Origin: Flammeovirga aprica JL-4
GTDB lineage: Bacteria; Bacteroidota; Bacteroidia; Cytophagales; Flammeovirgaceae
Length of the DNA stretch: 64,000 nt
Assembly: GCF_012844305.1 (NCBI RefSeq)
Contig: NZ_JABANE010000036.1
Location: 1-64,000, forward strand
Direction: 5' to 3'
Of this stretch, positions 53,767 through 62,961 are shown piece by piece. The notes beneath the pieces are model-generated. The model was not told where the DNA came from, did not search any database, and saw only the letters and a list, made by a program, of their open reading frames with translations. The translations under genes and the position numbers were made by a program. The first letter of the stretch is position 1; every line of letters begins with the position of its first letter.

Positions 53767-54657
53767 CTATTTTATTGGGATCCATAACTCAGTGATTGAT
53801 TCAGGGTGATTTGGCCCTAAATATTGATCACCATATCGTTCAAAATCAGCTCTTTTATCAATTTCATATTCTGAACTTTGTAACCAAGTACCATATGCAT
53901 AATCAAAGGACATTTGAATAGCATTCATAACTCCTTTGTGTTCGAAAACTGCATATTTACCTCCTTCAATAGTGAAACTTTTAAGTTCTTTAGGCATTCT
54001 ACCAACTTTACTTACTTCAACTGTGACCCATTTCTCAAACATCATATCAACGGTAAAGTCTTCCATTTTGAAGTCTTTGTCAAATTGATGAATTTCATAA
54101 TAACCCGTGTTACTATTATTAGTAATCTTTTCAACACAAGGCAGAAATTCATCCCATAGTTTTGGAATGTTATTGGAGGCGATTGAGGTGAGGGTGCTTT
54201 TACCTACAAAAGTTTTCCGTTTCATATCGACAATCTTTGGTTTTAGTGTGATATTTTTTTTCAAATGGTTTAACCTTTCAATAGTTAACCTTGCACGTCC
54301 ATAAGCGATCTGATTATTGTTTAGTTTACGGTACTTCCCTGGACTAGTATGATAAATCTTTTTGAACGAACGAGTGTATGCCTCTTGTGATTCAAATTGA
54401 TAATCAAATGCAATATCTAAGATAGATCGGTTGGTATTGATTAGCTGTTTTGAAGACTTTGAAATTCGTCTTCTTCTAAGGTAATTCCCCACCGTTTCCC
54501 CTGTCATTGCAGTAAAAATTCTTATAAAATGATATTTTGAAAAATGTGCCCTCTCTGCTATCATTTCAACTGTAATTTTCTTCATCAAATTTTCCTCAAT
54601 GAAGTTTACCGCTTTTTCTATTCGTTGATAATAATCCTCTCTAATTAGTGCATCCAT
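53767..54657 (-). CDS. AraC-family regulator with GyrI-like effector domain
   Basis: Residues 12-112 hold the two AraC helix-turn-helix units (VEMIAERAHFSKYHFIRIFTAMTGETVGNYL and ILDIAFDYQFESQEAYTRSFKKIYHTSPGKY). Residues 135-296 form a GyrI-like effector-binding domain ending in TELWIPIK. This SoxS/Rob-like arrangement binds small ligands and activates efflux or modification genes. Its companion GNAT enzyme follows 6 bp downstream. Confidence 0.9.
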   Translation of the reverse strand: MDALIREDYYQRIEKAVNFIEENLMKKITVEMIAERAHFSKYHFIRIFTAMTGETVGNYLRRRRISKSSKQLINTNRSILDIAFDYQFESQEAYTRSFKKIYHTSPGKYRKLNNNQIAYGRARLTIERLNHLKKNITLKPKIVDMKRKTFVGKSTLTSIASNNIPKLWDEFLPCVEKITNNSNTGYYEIHQFDKDFKMEDFTVDMMFEKWVTVEVSKVGRMPKELKSFTIEGGKYAVFEHKGVMNAIQMSFDYAYGTWLQSSEYEIDKRADFERYGDQYLGPNHPESITELWIPIK

Positions 54658-54833
54658 TACAAAAGTAAATGTAAGTCTGTTCTTATTTTTGATATTTATT
54701 GCGGAGTTGCATCCTCTTTTTTACAAAAGCCTAACTAAGCTCAATTGTTAATCTTTGAAGTATGTTTTTTACCTCTACAGTAGCTGGGGTATTTTTATCA
54801 TCATGGTTGCTAGTTCAAGTACTTCTAATACTC

Positions 54834-55388
54834 TTATATTTTCTCAATGTAATACTCTTTATCAAACGAAACTTCAGGGTCATCAAAGTTATCTAAAAAG
54901 AGAGCAGAATACCCTTTTTCTGATAATGATTTCATGACTTCTAATGTTTTCATGGCACCTAGTGGATCCTGTCCAACCAAATCAAAAATAATATTTTTAT
55001 TGTAAGAGAGTTTCGAAGCTATGGATATCCATTTTCTCTGATTGCCGGGAAGAGTAATGATTTTTGTATTAGGTTTCACATCATCTAACCCTGAAAATAT
55101 TTTAAGATCTTCAAATTTAGCATGTTGTCTTAGGTATCTTTTGATGGTTAATGGATAAATAAATTCTTTAAATCCATGTGGCCAAATAGGCTCAGCAAAT
55201 ACCATCTTCTGATGTATTGTTACATCTGGATGCGGATTTAGACCTGTCAGTATTTTGACTAGTTGATCTTCAAATTCAAAAAAGTGTGAACCTCCATATA
55301 AACACAAACGAATAATTTCCCCTTCATGTAACTCAAAAGGTGGAATTAAAAAATTGTCTATTTGAAATCCTTTGTTAGCTAAGATCAT
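54834..55388 (-). CDS. Degenerate ABC-ATPase-like protein
   Basis: The 184-residue product follows the outline of an ABC ATPase but lacks its key residues. LHEGEIIRLCLYGGSHFFEFEDQLVKILTG (about 20-49) sits where the Walker A lysine should be and has none. LPGNQRKWISIASKL (113-127) matches the LSGGQ signature region only in part. NIIFDLVGQDPLGA (132-145) replaces the Walker B DE with DL. The helical subdomain is short. ATP hydrolysis is therefore unlikely; binding or regulation is possible. It is a single gene with no transporter partner near. Confidence 0.5.
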   Translation of the reverse strand: MILANKGFQIDNFLIPPFELHEGEIIRLCLYGGSHFFEFEDQLVKILTGLNPHPDVTIHQKMVFAEPIWPHGFKEFIYPLTIKRYLRQHAKFEDLKIFSGLDDVKPNTKIITLPGNQRKWISIASKLSYNKNIIFDLVGQDPLGAMKTLEVMKSLSEKGYSALFLDNFDDPEVSFDKEYYIEKI

Positions 55389-55554
55389 AGCTTAAATTTT
55401 AAGTTATTTATACCTATAGTTGCTTATCAAAACTGTCTGCAATTTAAATTAATAATTAAGTAAATTGCAGTATTAAGGCAAAAGAAAGCTTGTCTGTTCA
55501 TTTCCTTTAATTTTTTGGTATGCGAAAAAGCAAAGAAACGTTTTGTATAACTAG

Positions 55555-55986
55555 ATGAAGAAATTCGGGTATATAATCAACTCTTTTGATAAAGTAGTAG
55601 AAAGGTTCAGAACTAATAATTTAAGAGCTGCAGAATTTGAATCTCTACTAGAGGTTAATTTGTCGGATATACCAACGGGGAAGTTCTACAAAATCACCAA
55701 CCAACTCATAATTAAAAATAAATTGGAGAGTAAAATCAGGTATTATTTGAGCATTAGAAATAATGAAAATCCAGACTATGAAATAGAATGGAAAGGACGT
55801 TTTTTAGAATCAGATATGTTTAACTTTGTAATGGTTTTAGGTAACGAAATGAAGCTCTTCTCAGGAAATGAAGATAACTTAATTATGTTTCTCTCAAATA
55901 TCCATAACCAACTGAATGATGGGGAGATAGAGCTGAGATGGGTACTTGTTAAAAATCATGCTGAGTTCTTAAAATTAAGAGTTTAG
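55555..55986 (+). CDS. Hypothetical protein, 143 residues
   Basis: The product is soluble with no signal and no recognised domain. It has a mixed helix-strand pattern and ends in LKLRV. It lies divergent from the ABC-like gene with 166 bp between the starts. Its function is unknown. Confidence 0.55.
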   Translation: MKKFGYIINSFDKVVERFRTNNLRAAEFESLLEVNLSDIPTGKFYKITNQLIIKNKLESKIRYYLSIRNNENPDYEIEWKGRFLESDMFNFVMVLGNEMKLFSGNEDNLIMFLSNIHNQLNDGEIELRWVLVKNHAEFLKLRV

Positions 55987-56083
55987 AAGCAGAGTACCAC
56001 ATCTAACAGGAGTGGAGCAATTTGTAATAGTATTACTGAACAACTTTCATATCAATGTATTAACGAGAGAATAAAATTCACCT

Positions 56084-56467
56084 ATGGCAAGTAAAAATAA
56101 TCACAAAAAATATTTTAAGGTAATTTTTGCAATACCTATTCTTCTAGTAGCAATATTATCAATTGATCAATATTTATCTCCGAAATTATATACAGTTGGT
56201 GTCATATCAGATATTTTACCCTCTAGAGGAACCAAGACTCTAGTGATAAAAATTTTATATTCAGATAAAGAATCTATTCACTTTAATTCATATCCAATGG
56301 ATGATGATATTAAGAAAGGGGAGTTTAGAATTGTAGAATTTGTAATAAACGACGATAATGAAATAAAGTATGCCAGGATAATTTTTTCAGATAAATTATA
56401 TGGCCATAGTGGTTATGGAAAAGTATGGAAGTCTATTGAGGAAATTACTTCTAGCTCACAGGAATAA
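56084..56467 (+). CDS. Small single-pass membrane protein
   Basis: The 127-residue product has one N-terminal hydrophobic helix (about residues 10-30: YFKVIFAIPILLVAILSID) and a beta-rich soluble domain. The helix could be an uncleaved signal anchor. No family is recognised. It is not obviously linked to its neighbours. Confidence 0.5.
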   Translation: MASKNNHKKYFKVIFAIPILLVAILSIDQYLSPKLYTVGVISDILPSRGTKTLVIKILYSDKESIHFNSYPMDDDIKKGEFRIVEFVINDDNEIKYARIIFSDKLYGHSGYGKVWKSIEEITSSSQE

Positions 56468-56575
56468 TCTATACTTGAATTTTTTATAAAAGTATAACTT
56501 AGAAATTAGTAGGATTTCTTTTCGCCGACTCAAACTAAAATTTCACTATATTTACCCCATAAACGAGCAAAAGTT

Positions 56576-57448
56576 ATGTGCACTTCACGTTATATCAACC
56601 CTTTTACAGATTTCGGATTTAAGAAAATATTTGGAGAAGAAGCCAATAAAGATATTCTGATTGATTTTTTGAATTCGGTATTGCCAGCCGAAGATCAGAT
56701 CTATGATTTGACGTATAAATCAACAGAGCATTTACCCAAAAATGATACAGATCGTAAAGCGATTTATGATTTATATTGTGAAAACGATCAAGGTGAAAAG
56801 TTTATCGTGGAATTGCAACGTGCAGAACAGACTCACTTTAAAGATCGTACGATTTATTATTCAAGCTTCCCTATTCAAGAGCAAGCCAAGCGAGGAAAAG
56901 GATGGGATTATGAATTAAAAGCTGTTTATGTGATTTCCATCATGGATTTTATCTTTGACGAAACTGATGAAGATTTCCATCATATCGTACAGCTGAAAAA
57001 TCAAAAAAATAAGGTGTTTTATGATAAATTGAAATTTGTGTATTTAGAATTGCCAAAGTTCAGAAAACTGGAGAAAGACCTGAAAACCAATTTTGATAAA
57101 TGGCTTTATCTTTTAAATAATATCACTACTTTCGAACAAATGCCCTCTGTTTTGAAGGAGCATATTTTTAGAAAAGTACTGAAATTGGCAGAGTATACAG
57201 CCCTTCCCAAAGCAGATCAGGAATTGTATGATGAAGATTTAAAACGTTTTCGTGATTATGTCAATACTTTGGATACAAGAGAAGAGAAAGGAAGAAGAAA
57301 AGGTAGAGAAGAAGGTATTGAAATAGGAGAGAAGAAAAATGCTATTGAGAATGCTAAAAATTTTCTTCAAATGGGATTATCTATAGAGCAAGTAGCCAAA
57401 GGTACAGGTTTGACTATTGCTGAAGTTGAGGAATTAGTAAAAAAATAG
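56576..57448 (+). CDS. Rpn/PD-(D/E)XK nuclease family transposase
   Basis: The 290-residue product begins with INPFTDFGFKKIFGEEANKDILIDFLNSVL, typical of the PDDEXK_2 (PF12784) family. D65 in AIYDLYCEND and E79/Q81 in IVELQRAEQ give the nuclease motif D-(x)n-ExQ. A basic, glutamate-rich linker (about 244-265) and a C-terminal helical pair LSIEQVAKGTGLTIAEVEELVKK follow. Members are RecA-independent recombination-promoting nucleases or stand-alone transposase-like proteins. No terminal inverted repeats were found. A strong terminator follows. Confidence 0.85.
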   Translation: MCTSRYINPFTDFGFKKIFGEEANKDILIDFLNSVLPAEDQIYDLTYKSTEHLPKNDTDRKAIYDLYCENDQGEKFIVELQRAEQTHFKDRTIYYSSFPIQEQAKRGKGWDYELKAVYVISIMDFIFDETDEDFHHIVQLKNQKNKVFYDKLKFVYLELPKFRKLEKDLKTNFDKWLYLLNNITTFEQMPSVLKEHIFRKVLKLAEYTALPKADQELYDEDLKRFRDYVNTLDTREEKGRRKGREEGIEIGEKKNAIENAKNFLQMGLSIEQVAKGTGLTIAEVEELVKK

Positions 57449-57483
57449 GAGAGTAACATTGAATCAATTTCAAGACTCAATAC

Positions 57484-57528
57484 AAAGAAAGAATCAGTTT
57501 TAGGGACTGATCCTTTCTTTATTTTTTC
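57484..57528 (+). terminator. Intrinsic terminator after the nuclease gene
   Basis: Bases 57484-57498 pair with 57506-57520 at 14 of 15 positions, with a 7-nt loop and then ATTTTTTCTTT. It lies 35 bp after the stop and close to the convergent gene at 57549, which it may also serve. Confidence 0.8.
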
Positions 57529-57548
57529 TTTACTAAAGTCAAATGTTT

Positions 57549-59261
57549 TTATAATGCCAAACGACTCAATTCATATTTTCTTGTAAACTCATTAAAGCCA
57601 TTACGGTCTGCATACAAAATTGGAGTGTCACCATCAGTCGGTAATCGGAAAAATGTTTTGCTAATGGAGAATTGTTTTAATACAGTATTACATACTTCTA
57701 AGACACTATACAAATTATAATATTCTTGTAGATAACCAGAGCGTAAAATTGACATGAACATTTTATCATTCACCTCAATAAGGACAATGAATATATAATC
57801 ATCTTCATCTATTTCATACGCCAAATCACAAATCATTTCAAATTTTATATCCTGTTCTGCTAATGAAAGTATCCGTGAAATTGGGTAAGAATAATCTAAT
57901 CTTGGATCTCCATGTTTTTCACCTATAACACTATAGTTCGGTAATTCTTCAATGAGATAATGGGCTTTCTTTTGAAAACCGTATTTTAGAAAACTATCCT
58001 CATTTTTAGCTATAAAATCCTCTTCGAATTGCCCATTATAAACATTAAAATGATCTAAATCTTTGATGATTTCTTCAAATGGGATAGCAACATTAAGTAA
58101 TTCTTTTAAAAATAAATCTCTGTTTGCTTCATCAGACCAATTTAACAATATATAGTCTTTGATGTTGTTGATTTTTAGTTGGTTGATCTGTTTTGCCAAT
58201 TTGTAATAAGCATTCGTTTCAGCATTTTTTATTAGTTCTAAAATCTCAATGAGTAATGCCTCATCTTCCTTTTTAGTATATAATTGACAAAATAATTCTA
58301 ATCCACTATCAGGGTTTTCGGTGGATATACTTTTTATTTCATCTAAAAATTGAAAACTAGATTCTTCATTCGGGTTAAACACTTTGATAAAGTAAGACAT
58401 TAGATCACATTTTTTGTAGAGATATAGCTCTGCCGAATGATAATAATCTAATACTTCATTAAAAAAAACAGGATTATCCGAATTTATAAATAACTCTATA
58501 CAATCGCTTTTCCGATGTAATTCTTTCAGGTATACATACTTTAAAATGTTAATCACCGAACTGCTTAATATATGCTTGTGCTGAATTTTGATTTTAAAAG
58601 CCTCAAATAGAACACTACTAAATTCTAATTCATTATTGATAAGCTCATTATATATTTTCTCAAATATTATTTCATCATCCTTTCCATATTCAACCATTTT
58701 TTGCAGTGCATAGGGATAGGTTTCCTCTAACATCAAATTCATTAAAAAGGCAGGACCATCTGCAACATTTGTAACTAAACATTCCATAGAATACCTCTTC
58801 AATATTCCAACTAATGTTCTTTTAGCAACCAATCCTTTGATCAAATTACAGATTTCCTCATTTTCAATATTTTTATCTTCAGGAATACGTTTTGAAAGGT
58901 CTAAAATAGTATCCTCCATTTCATCTCTATCACCAGAAGTTAAATTTTTAATATACAGATCTGCAATTTCTTGATCGCCCTCTAAGAATTTGACTACTCT
59001 TCTTTTACGAGCGTCCATTTTATTTTTATGTGCAAGACTATGCAACAAACTACCTTGATCTAATTCATTTTGTAATTCTGCTGAAACAGATTTTATTCCT
59101 TTTTGAAGTTTAAGGTCTTTTATAACAGATACCCTACTATCAACCTCTTTAAGGTCAGCAACAGTGCCACCATTAGTTGCAATTTTTAAGACAGTATCAA
59201 GTAAATCTGATTCTTTTGGAGATAATTCTCCTTCTAGTTTTCTAGTTAATGTTAAAGACAT
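57549..59261 (-). CDS. Alpha-helical repeat protein of unknown function
   Basis: The 570-residue product is soluble and almost wholly helical, with HEAT/ARM-like alternation and no clear catalytic motif. It has no signal peptide. The first 120 residues are charged and could form a coiled region. No family is recognised. It follows the LRR protein gene by 142 bp on the same strand, so the two may be co-transcribed. Confidence 0.55.
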   Translation of the reverse strand: MSLTLTRKLEGELSPKESDLLDTVLKIATNGGTVADLKEVDSRVSVIKDLKLQKGIKSVSAELQNELDQGSLLHSLAHKNKMDARKRRVVKFLEGDQEIADLYIKNLTSGDRDEMEDTILDLSKRIPEDKNIENEEICNLIKGLVAKRTLVGILKRYSMECLVTNVADGPAFLMNLMLEETYPYALQKMVEYGKDDEIIFEKIYNELINNELEFSSVLFEAFKIKIQHKHILSSSVINILKYVYLKELHRKSDCIELFINSDNPVFFNEVLDYYHSAELYLYKKCDLMSYFIKVFNPNEESSFQFLDEIKSISTENPDSGLELFCQLYTKKEDEALLIEILELIKNAETNAYYKLAKQINQLKINNIKDYILLNWSDEANRDLFLKELLNVAIPFEEIIKDLDHFNVYNGQFEEDFIAKNEDSFLKYGFQKKAHYLIEELPNYSVIGEKHGDPRLDYSYPISRILSLAEQDIKFEMICDLAYEIDEDDYIFIVLIEVNDKMFMSILRSGYLQEYYNLYSVLEVCNTVLKQFSISKTFFRLPTDGDTPILYADRNGFNEFTRKYELSRLAL

Positions 59262-59403
59262 GGTTAAAAGTTTGTTTTACTAATTTTATCAATTTTTTGG
59301 TCAAAATAACCCACTCATATTATGTTAAGCACCTAACACTGTGGATGAACAATACCTAACTTTTTTTTACTCGTGAATTCTAATTTAGAAGCTCCACTAG
59401 CAT

Positions 59404-62328
59404 TTATTCTCCCAAGAGCGTATGTTTCACTTCTTGCCAATTGGGATAATATTTACCATTAAGTTGAACACTTTCTAACTTCTTCAGTTCGAATACTCCT
59501 TTTGGTAATTTGATAGGTGATTGAATATTATTGTATATGCGAAGTTGCTTCAAGTTCTTTAACGCTCCAATGTCAGATGGGATTGTGTTATGACGAAAAT
59601 CAAGAAGTGCAAGCTCTTGGATTTTCGTAAGCTTACAAATAATTCCTGTGAAATCAGCCATGTTTAGTTTATTTATGGAGACGTGTTTAATATTCGGAAA
59701 ATTTAGAATTTTTTCTGGTAAATGATCTATTGCTTCAATTCTAATTCTAACCAAATTATCACCAAACATTCTATTACTTAAGACATACTCTAATTCATCT
59801 TTGTAAAAGGGAATTGTAAAAATATGCCCAAGTGTACTAGGCCTTCTACTTAACTGTGAGAATAAACGATCATCAATAATACTTCGACGTAATTGTTTAT
59901 TTTCTCTAAGAGACTTCAATGCTTCTATCCAAAAGTTTCGATGATCAGGATAAAATAACTCCATAAATTGATCTAAAATTTTTGGTTCTAAAGCATTTCT
60001 AAGGTCATCATAAACAAAAGTATTGTTCTCACCTGTTTGAGTTAACCTCAATGATAGAAAACGTTTTTCTCCCTCTGAAACAATCCCTTTTAGATAGTTT
60101 CTATACTTTGTGCGTACTTTATTCTCTTTCGAACATTTCGCTACAAACAAAATATAACCTCGAAGTTGTTCTGGCATTCCACCATTTTTTATTAACTCTA
60201 ATGCCAATAGCTCATTTTCTATAGTATTTGACATCAGCAATTCCTTAACGTTCTCTACTAATGTTGTGTTATCTGAAGTTTGATTTTCCAAATATTTCGG
60301 AGCGGTTGCTTTACACAATTCTACTAAGTCCTTTTCAGTACAGAAAAATACATGAGAAGATGGAGTAGATTTAAACTGATATTTTTTCCCAAGTAAAATA
60401 ATATCTGCTTGTTCTACCTTAGTGGTCGCTTGCCAATTGAGGTTTTTGACATCCTCTTTCAGCTGTGTTTTCCTTGTAGAAGTATTACCAAGCAGGATAA
60501 TTTTTTTTGCATCACCTTTAAAATTATACTCATTTATTTTCTTGCCTTCAGGGTTCAATGAAACATAATATTTTTCCAAGTATTGGTTTAGAACGGGAAT
60601 ATTTTTTCCATATAGAGAGAAAAACACTTGACGATATTTTAATGGGACTTCTGATTTATGCTCAGCAATTACAAAATGATATAAAGCCTCTTTCTCTTGC
60701 TGAGATAACTGTTCTTGGTATTTATTATGGATGTCAAAGTATCTCCCAAATTTCTCATAATGATCACTTGAGGATTTATTATACACTTTGATATTATCGA
60801 AAGTTGTAATGCTTGGTGCAACATATTCAATTGTTTTACAGCACAAAATTACCGTTTCAAGCGAAGGGAAATTTTGAAGTGAAATATCAACTTTTTGAGG
60901 AAGAACTGCATTAGGCAATTTTATTTTACCATCAATTGAATTGATATCAAGGAGCTTCAGGTGCTTAAATACCTTAGATGTAGAGATGTCTTTTACTTGA
61001 TAGCACTTATCAAAATTGACGTATTCAACATTTTCCGGGAGGTCATCAATCGACAAAATACCACGAAGCCAAGATACTCTTATTTCTTTTAGGTTTGGAT
61101 TTTCAGCGTAATGAATCTTACACACTGTTTCAGATTTAGGGGCTTGGTCTATTTTTATCTTTCTTAAATTCTCAAATCGAGTTAGATTCATATCAGACGA
61201 AAGATTTTTTACCTCAATCTCTCCTAAACCAGGAAAGTTTTTAAAGCTTTTATCAAAGCACTCTAGATTTTTAATATCTAAGAATAAAGAGCTCACTTTC
61301 ATTGCTGAAAATTGTGGTAAATCTACTTTTTCAGTGCTTTCAGATTGAATTAGTAACTCTTGAAGATCAGCATTCAACTCTATTTCTTGTTGCCCATTTA
61401 ATCGCTCCAGATGTCCAGAAAGTACAATTTTTTGAGATGGAAGATTAAATAAATTGGAGTTGTAAGACACTAAGCTTGAAGGGACATGTAGTTTAAGTTC
61501 TTCAAGTTGCTTAGCATTTTCCAGATGAATTGTGCTACAATTGAGGAGGTTCAACTCCAACAATTTAAGATCTTGCATCTTGTCAAGTGTAAGTTGCTCA
61601 CCGATATTTCCTTGAATCTTTAACTTTTCAAGTTTATTGTAATTTAAAAAATGACCTATGCCTTTTATTTCCTCTGTTTTTAAACTTAACTCCGTTAATA
61701 ATGATGGATTTTTTATTTGAAGTTGTGTTAGGTCAATCGAGTGTGTACTGATAGAAAGTGTTTCGAGCTTTTCTACATCAGCCAACTGATATTGATTATG
61801 TTTTAGTTTATCAACAGATACATATAATGATTGTGTAGATTTTATATTTTCGACCTGATAATCATCCACCCATTCTTTTGCTACTAAACCAATTGTTTTT
61901 AGGTTTTTTAAAGTTGAAAAATCACCAGTAACAATTTTTTCTGCATTAATAAGCAACTTCTCTAAGTGTTGTAATGTAGGTAATACATCAGATAAGTCAA
62001 TCGTTCCTTTTACGTGGATTCTGAGATACTTCAGTTGATGATTCATAAGGTTTCTTGGAAGTTTTGAAACCTTTCCGCCTAATTCTATTTCGAAATATTC
62101 AAAATTACCATACGTAGTTATTTTTTCAATCAGTTCATTTGCTTTGTCTTCTTTTAAGCTTGAAAGTTGCCCCCTCTGAAATTCCATCTTTATGGCTTTC
62201 ATCCTTTCCAATAAAGAAGAGTATTCTTTTGGATCTCTTTTTTGAGTTATTCTTAATCCATTGTTTTTCTTATCATAACTTAAATACCCTTGGGATGTGA
62301 AATTATATTTTTGAGATTCAGTATACAT
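59404..62328 (-). CDS. Leucine-rich repeat protein with a possible BRCT-like insert
   Basis: The 974-residue product is cytoplasmic in appearance (no signal peptide). Residues 75-510 hold irregular leucine-rich repeats. Residues 608-672 (KIILLGNTSTRKTQLKED, then ADIILLGKKYQFKST) look like a BRCT domain or a small Rossmann-like fold, with low certainty. A helical stretch (about 690-860) follows, and a second LRR block (about 870-965: LPSDIG-type units) ends the protein. The two LRR blocks differ in style. The function is unknown; LRR and BRCT both suggest protein binding. Confidence 0.6.
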   Translation of the reverse strand: MYTESQKYNFTSQGYLSYDKKNNGLRITQKRDPKEYSSLLERMKAIKMEFQRGQLSSLKEDKANELIEKITTYGNFEYFEIELGGKVSKLPRNLMNHQLKYLRIHVKGTIDLSDVLPTLQHLEKLLINAEKIVTGDFSTLKNLKTIGLVAKEWVDDYQVENIKSTQSLYVSVDKLKHNQYQLADVEKLETLSISTHSIDLTQLQIKNPSLLTELSLKTEEIKGIGHFLNYNKLEKLKIQGNIGEQLTLDKMQDLKLLELNLLNCSTIHLENAKQLEELKLHVPSSLVSYNSNLFNLPSQKIVLSGHLERLNGQQEIELNADLQELLIQSESTEKVDLPQFSAMKVSSLFLDIKNLECFDKSFKNFPGLGEIEVKNLSSDMNLTRFENLRKIKIDQAPKSETVCKIHYAENPNLKEIRVSWLRGILSIDDLPENVEYVNFDKCYQVKDISTSKVFKHLKLLDINSIDGKIKLPNAVLPQKVDISLQNFPSLETVILCCKTIEYVAPSITTFDNIKVYNKSSSDHYEKFGRYFDIHNKYQEQLSQQEKEALYHFVIAEHKSEVPLKYRQVFFSLYGKNIPVLNQYLEKYYVSLNPEGKKINEYNFKGDAKKIILLGNTSTRKTQLKEDVKNLNWQATTKVEQADIILLGKKYQFKSTPSSHVFFCTEKDLVELCKATAPKYLENQTSDNTTLVENVKELLMSNTIENELLALELIKNGGMPEQLRGYILFVAKCSKENKVRTKYRNYLKGIVSEGEKRFLSLRLTQTGENNTFVYDDLRNALEPKILDQFMELFYPDHRNFWIEALKSLRENKQLRRSIIDDRLFSQLSRRPSTLGHIFTIPFYKDELEYVLSNRMFGDNLVRIRIEAIDHLPEKILNFPNIKHVSINKLNMADFTGIICKLTKIQELALLDFRHNTIPSDIGALKNLKQLRIYNNIQSPIKLPKGVFELKKLESVQLNGKYYPNWQEVKHTLLGE

Positions 62329-62961
62329 TGCTTTAAAGTTTTAAATGATCCATACTTTGACAGTTAGTAGCTTCTTCTACATTATTTCTTTGCCAATTAT
62401 TCTAAGTACTAATAGAGGCCAATATTTTTTAGGTTGACACCTTTAAGAGTTGTTTCAAACATGCTCTAAGTTGTTCGTTAGTATAAGTACAAAATCAAAA
62501 TTATCAAATACTATGATTTATTTTTGACTTAGTACTTATTAGAATTTATCATTACAAAATGCTATTAAAATGCCGAAGGTCCAAAAATCCTATTGCTAAA
62601 ATATCATCTTTATCTTCATTTTTTTTCATGAAAATGAATTACATTTTTCATGTGATTTTATAACTTATTACAATTTAAAATTCATTCTTATTGATGAGGT
62701 AGTAACGACAATTCAACTTCCTTATTTGAATATCAATTCTCCAAACACTCCAGAAATGTTAGAATTAATTTATCTCAAAATATAAACAAACCGTATTACA
62801 TTATTCATTAGTCTAAAGAGCAATTAATTTGTATCTTAGCCTTTGTAAATGAAGCAAACGCAAACTAATATATTTTAAATCTTGTACCTTTTGAAAATAT
62901 AGAGTTCTATGTTTGGTCTACAATACAAAAAGTAACTATTAAAAATAAACTTCAACTGAAT
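62329..62961. other. Intergenic region before the partial gene
   Basis: This 633-bp AT-rich stretch shows no convincing gene. It contains GTTTCAAACATGCTCT at 62452-62467, the reverse complement of 23349-23364. The promoters of the LRR gene and of the gene at 62962 should lie here, but neither is clear. Confidence 0.55.

Noticed and set aside
54755..54937. 60-residue + strand frame near the ABC-like gene
   Set aside because: It lies mostly antisense to the better supported minus-strand gene and has no coding signals.
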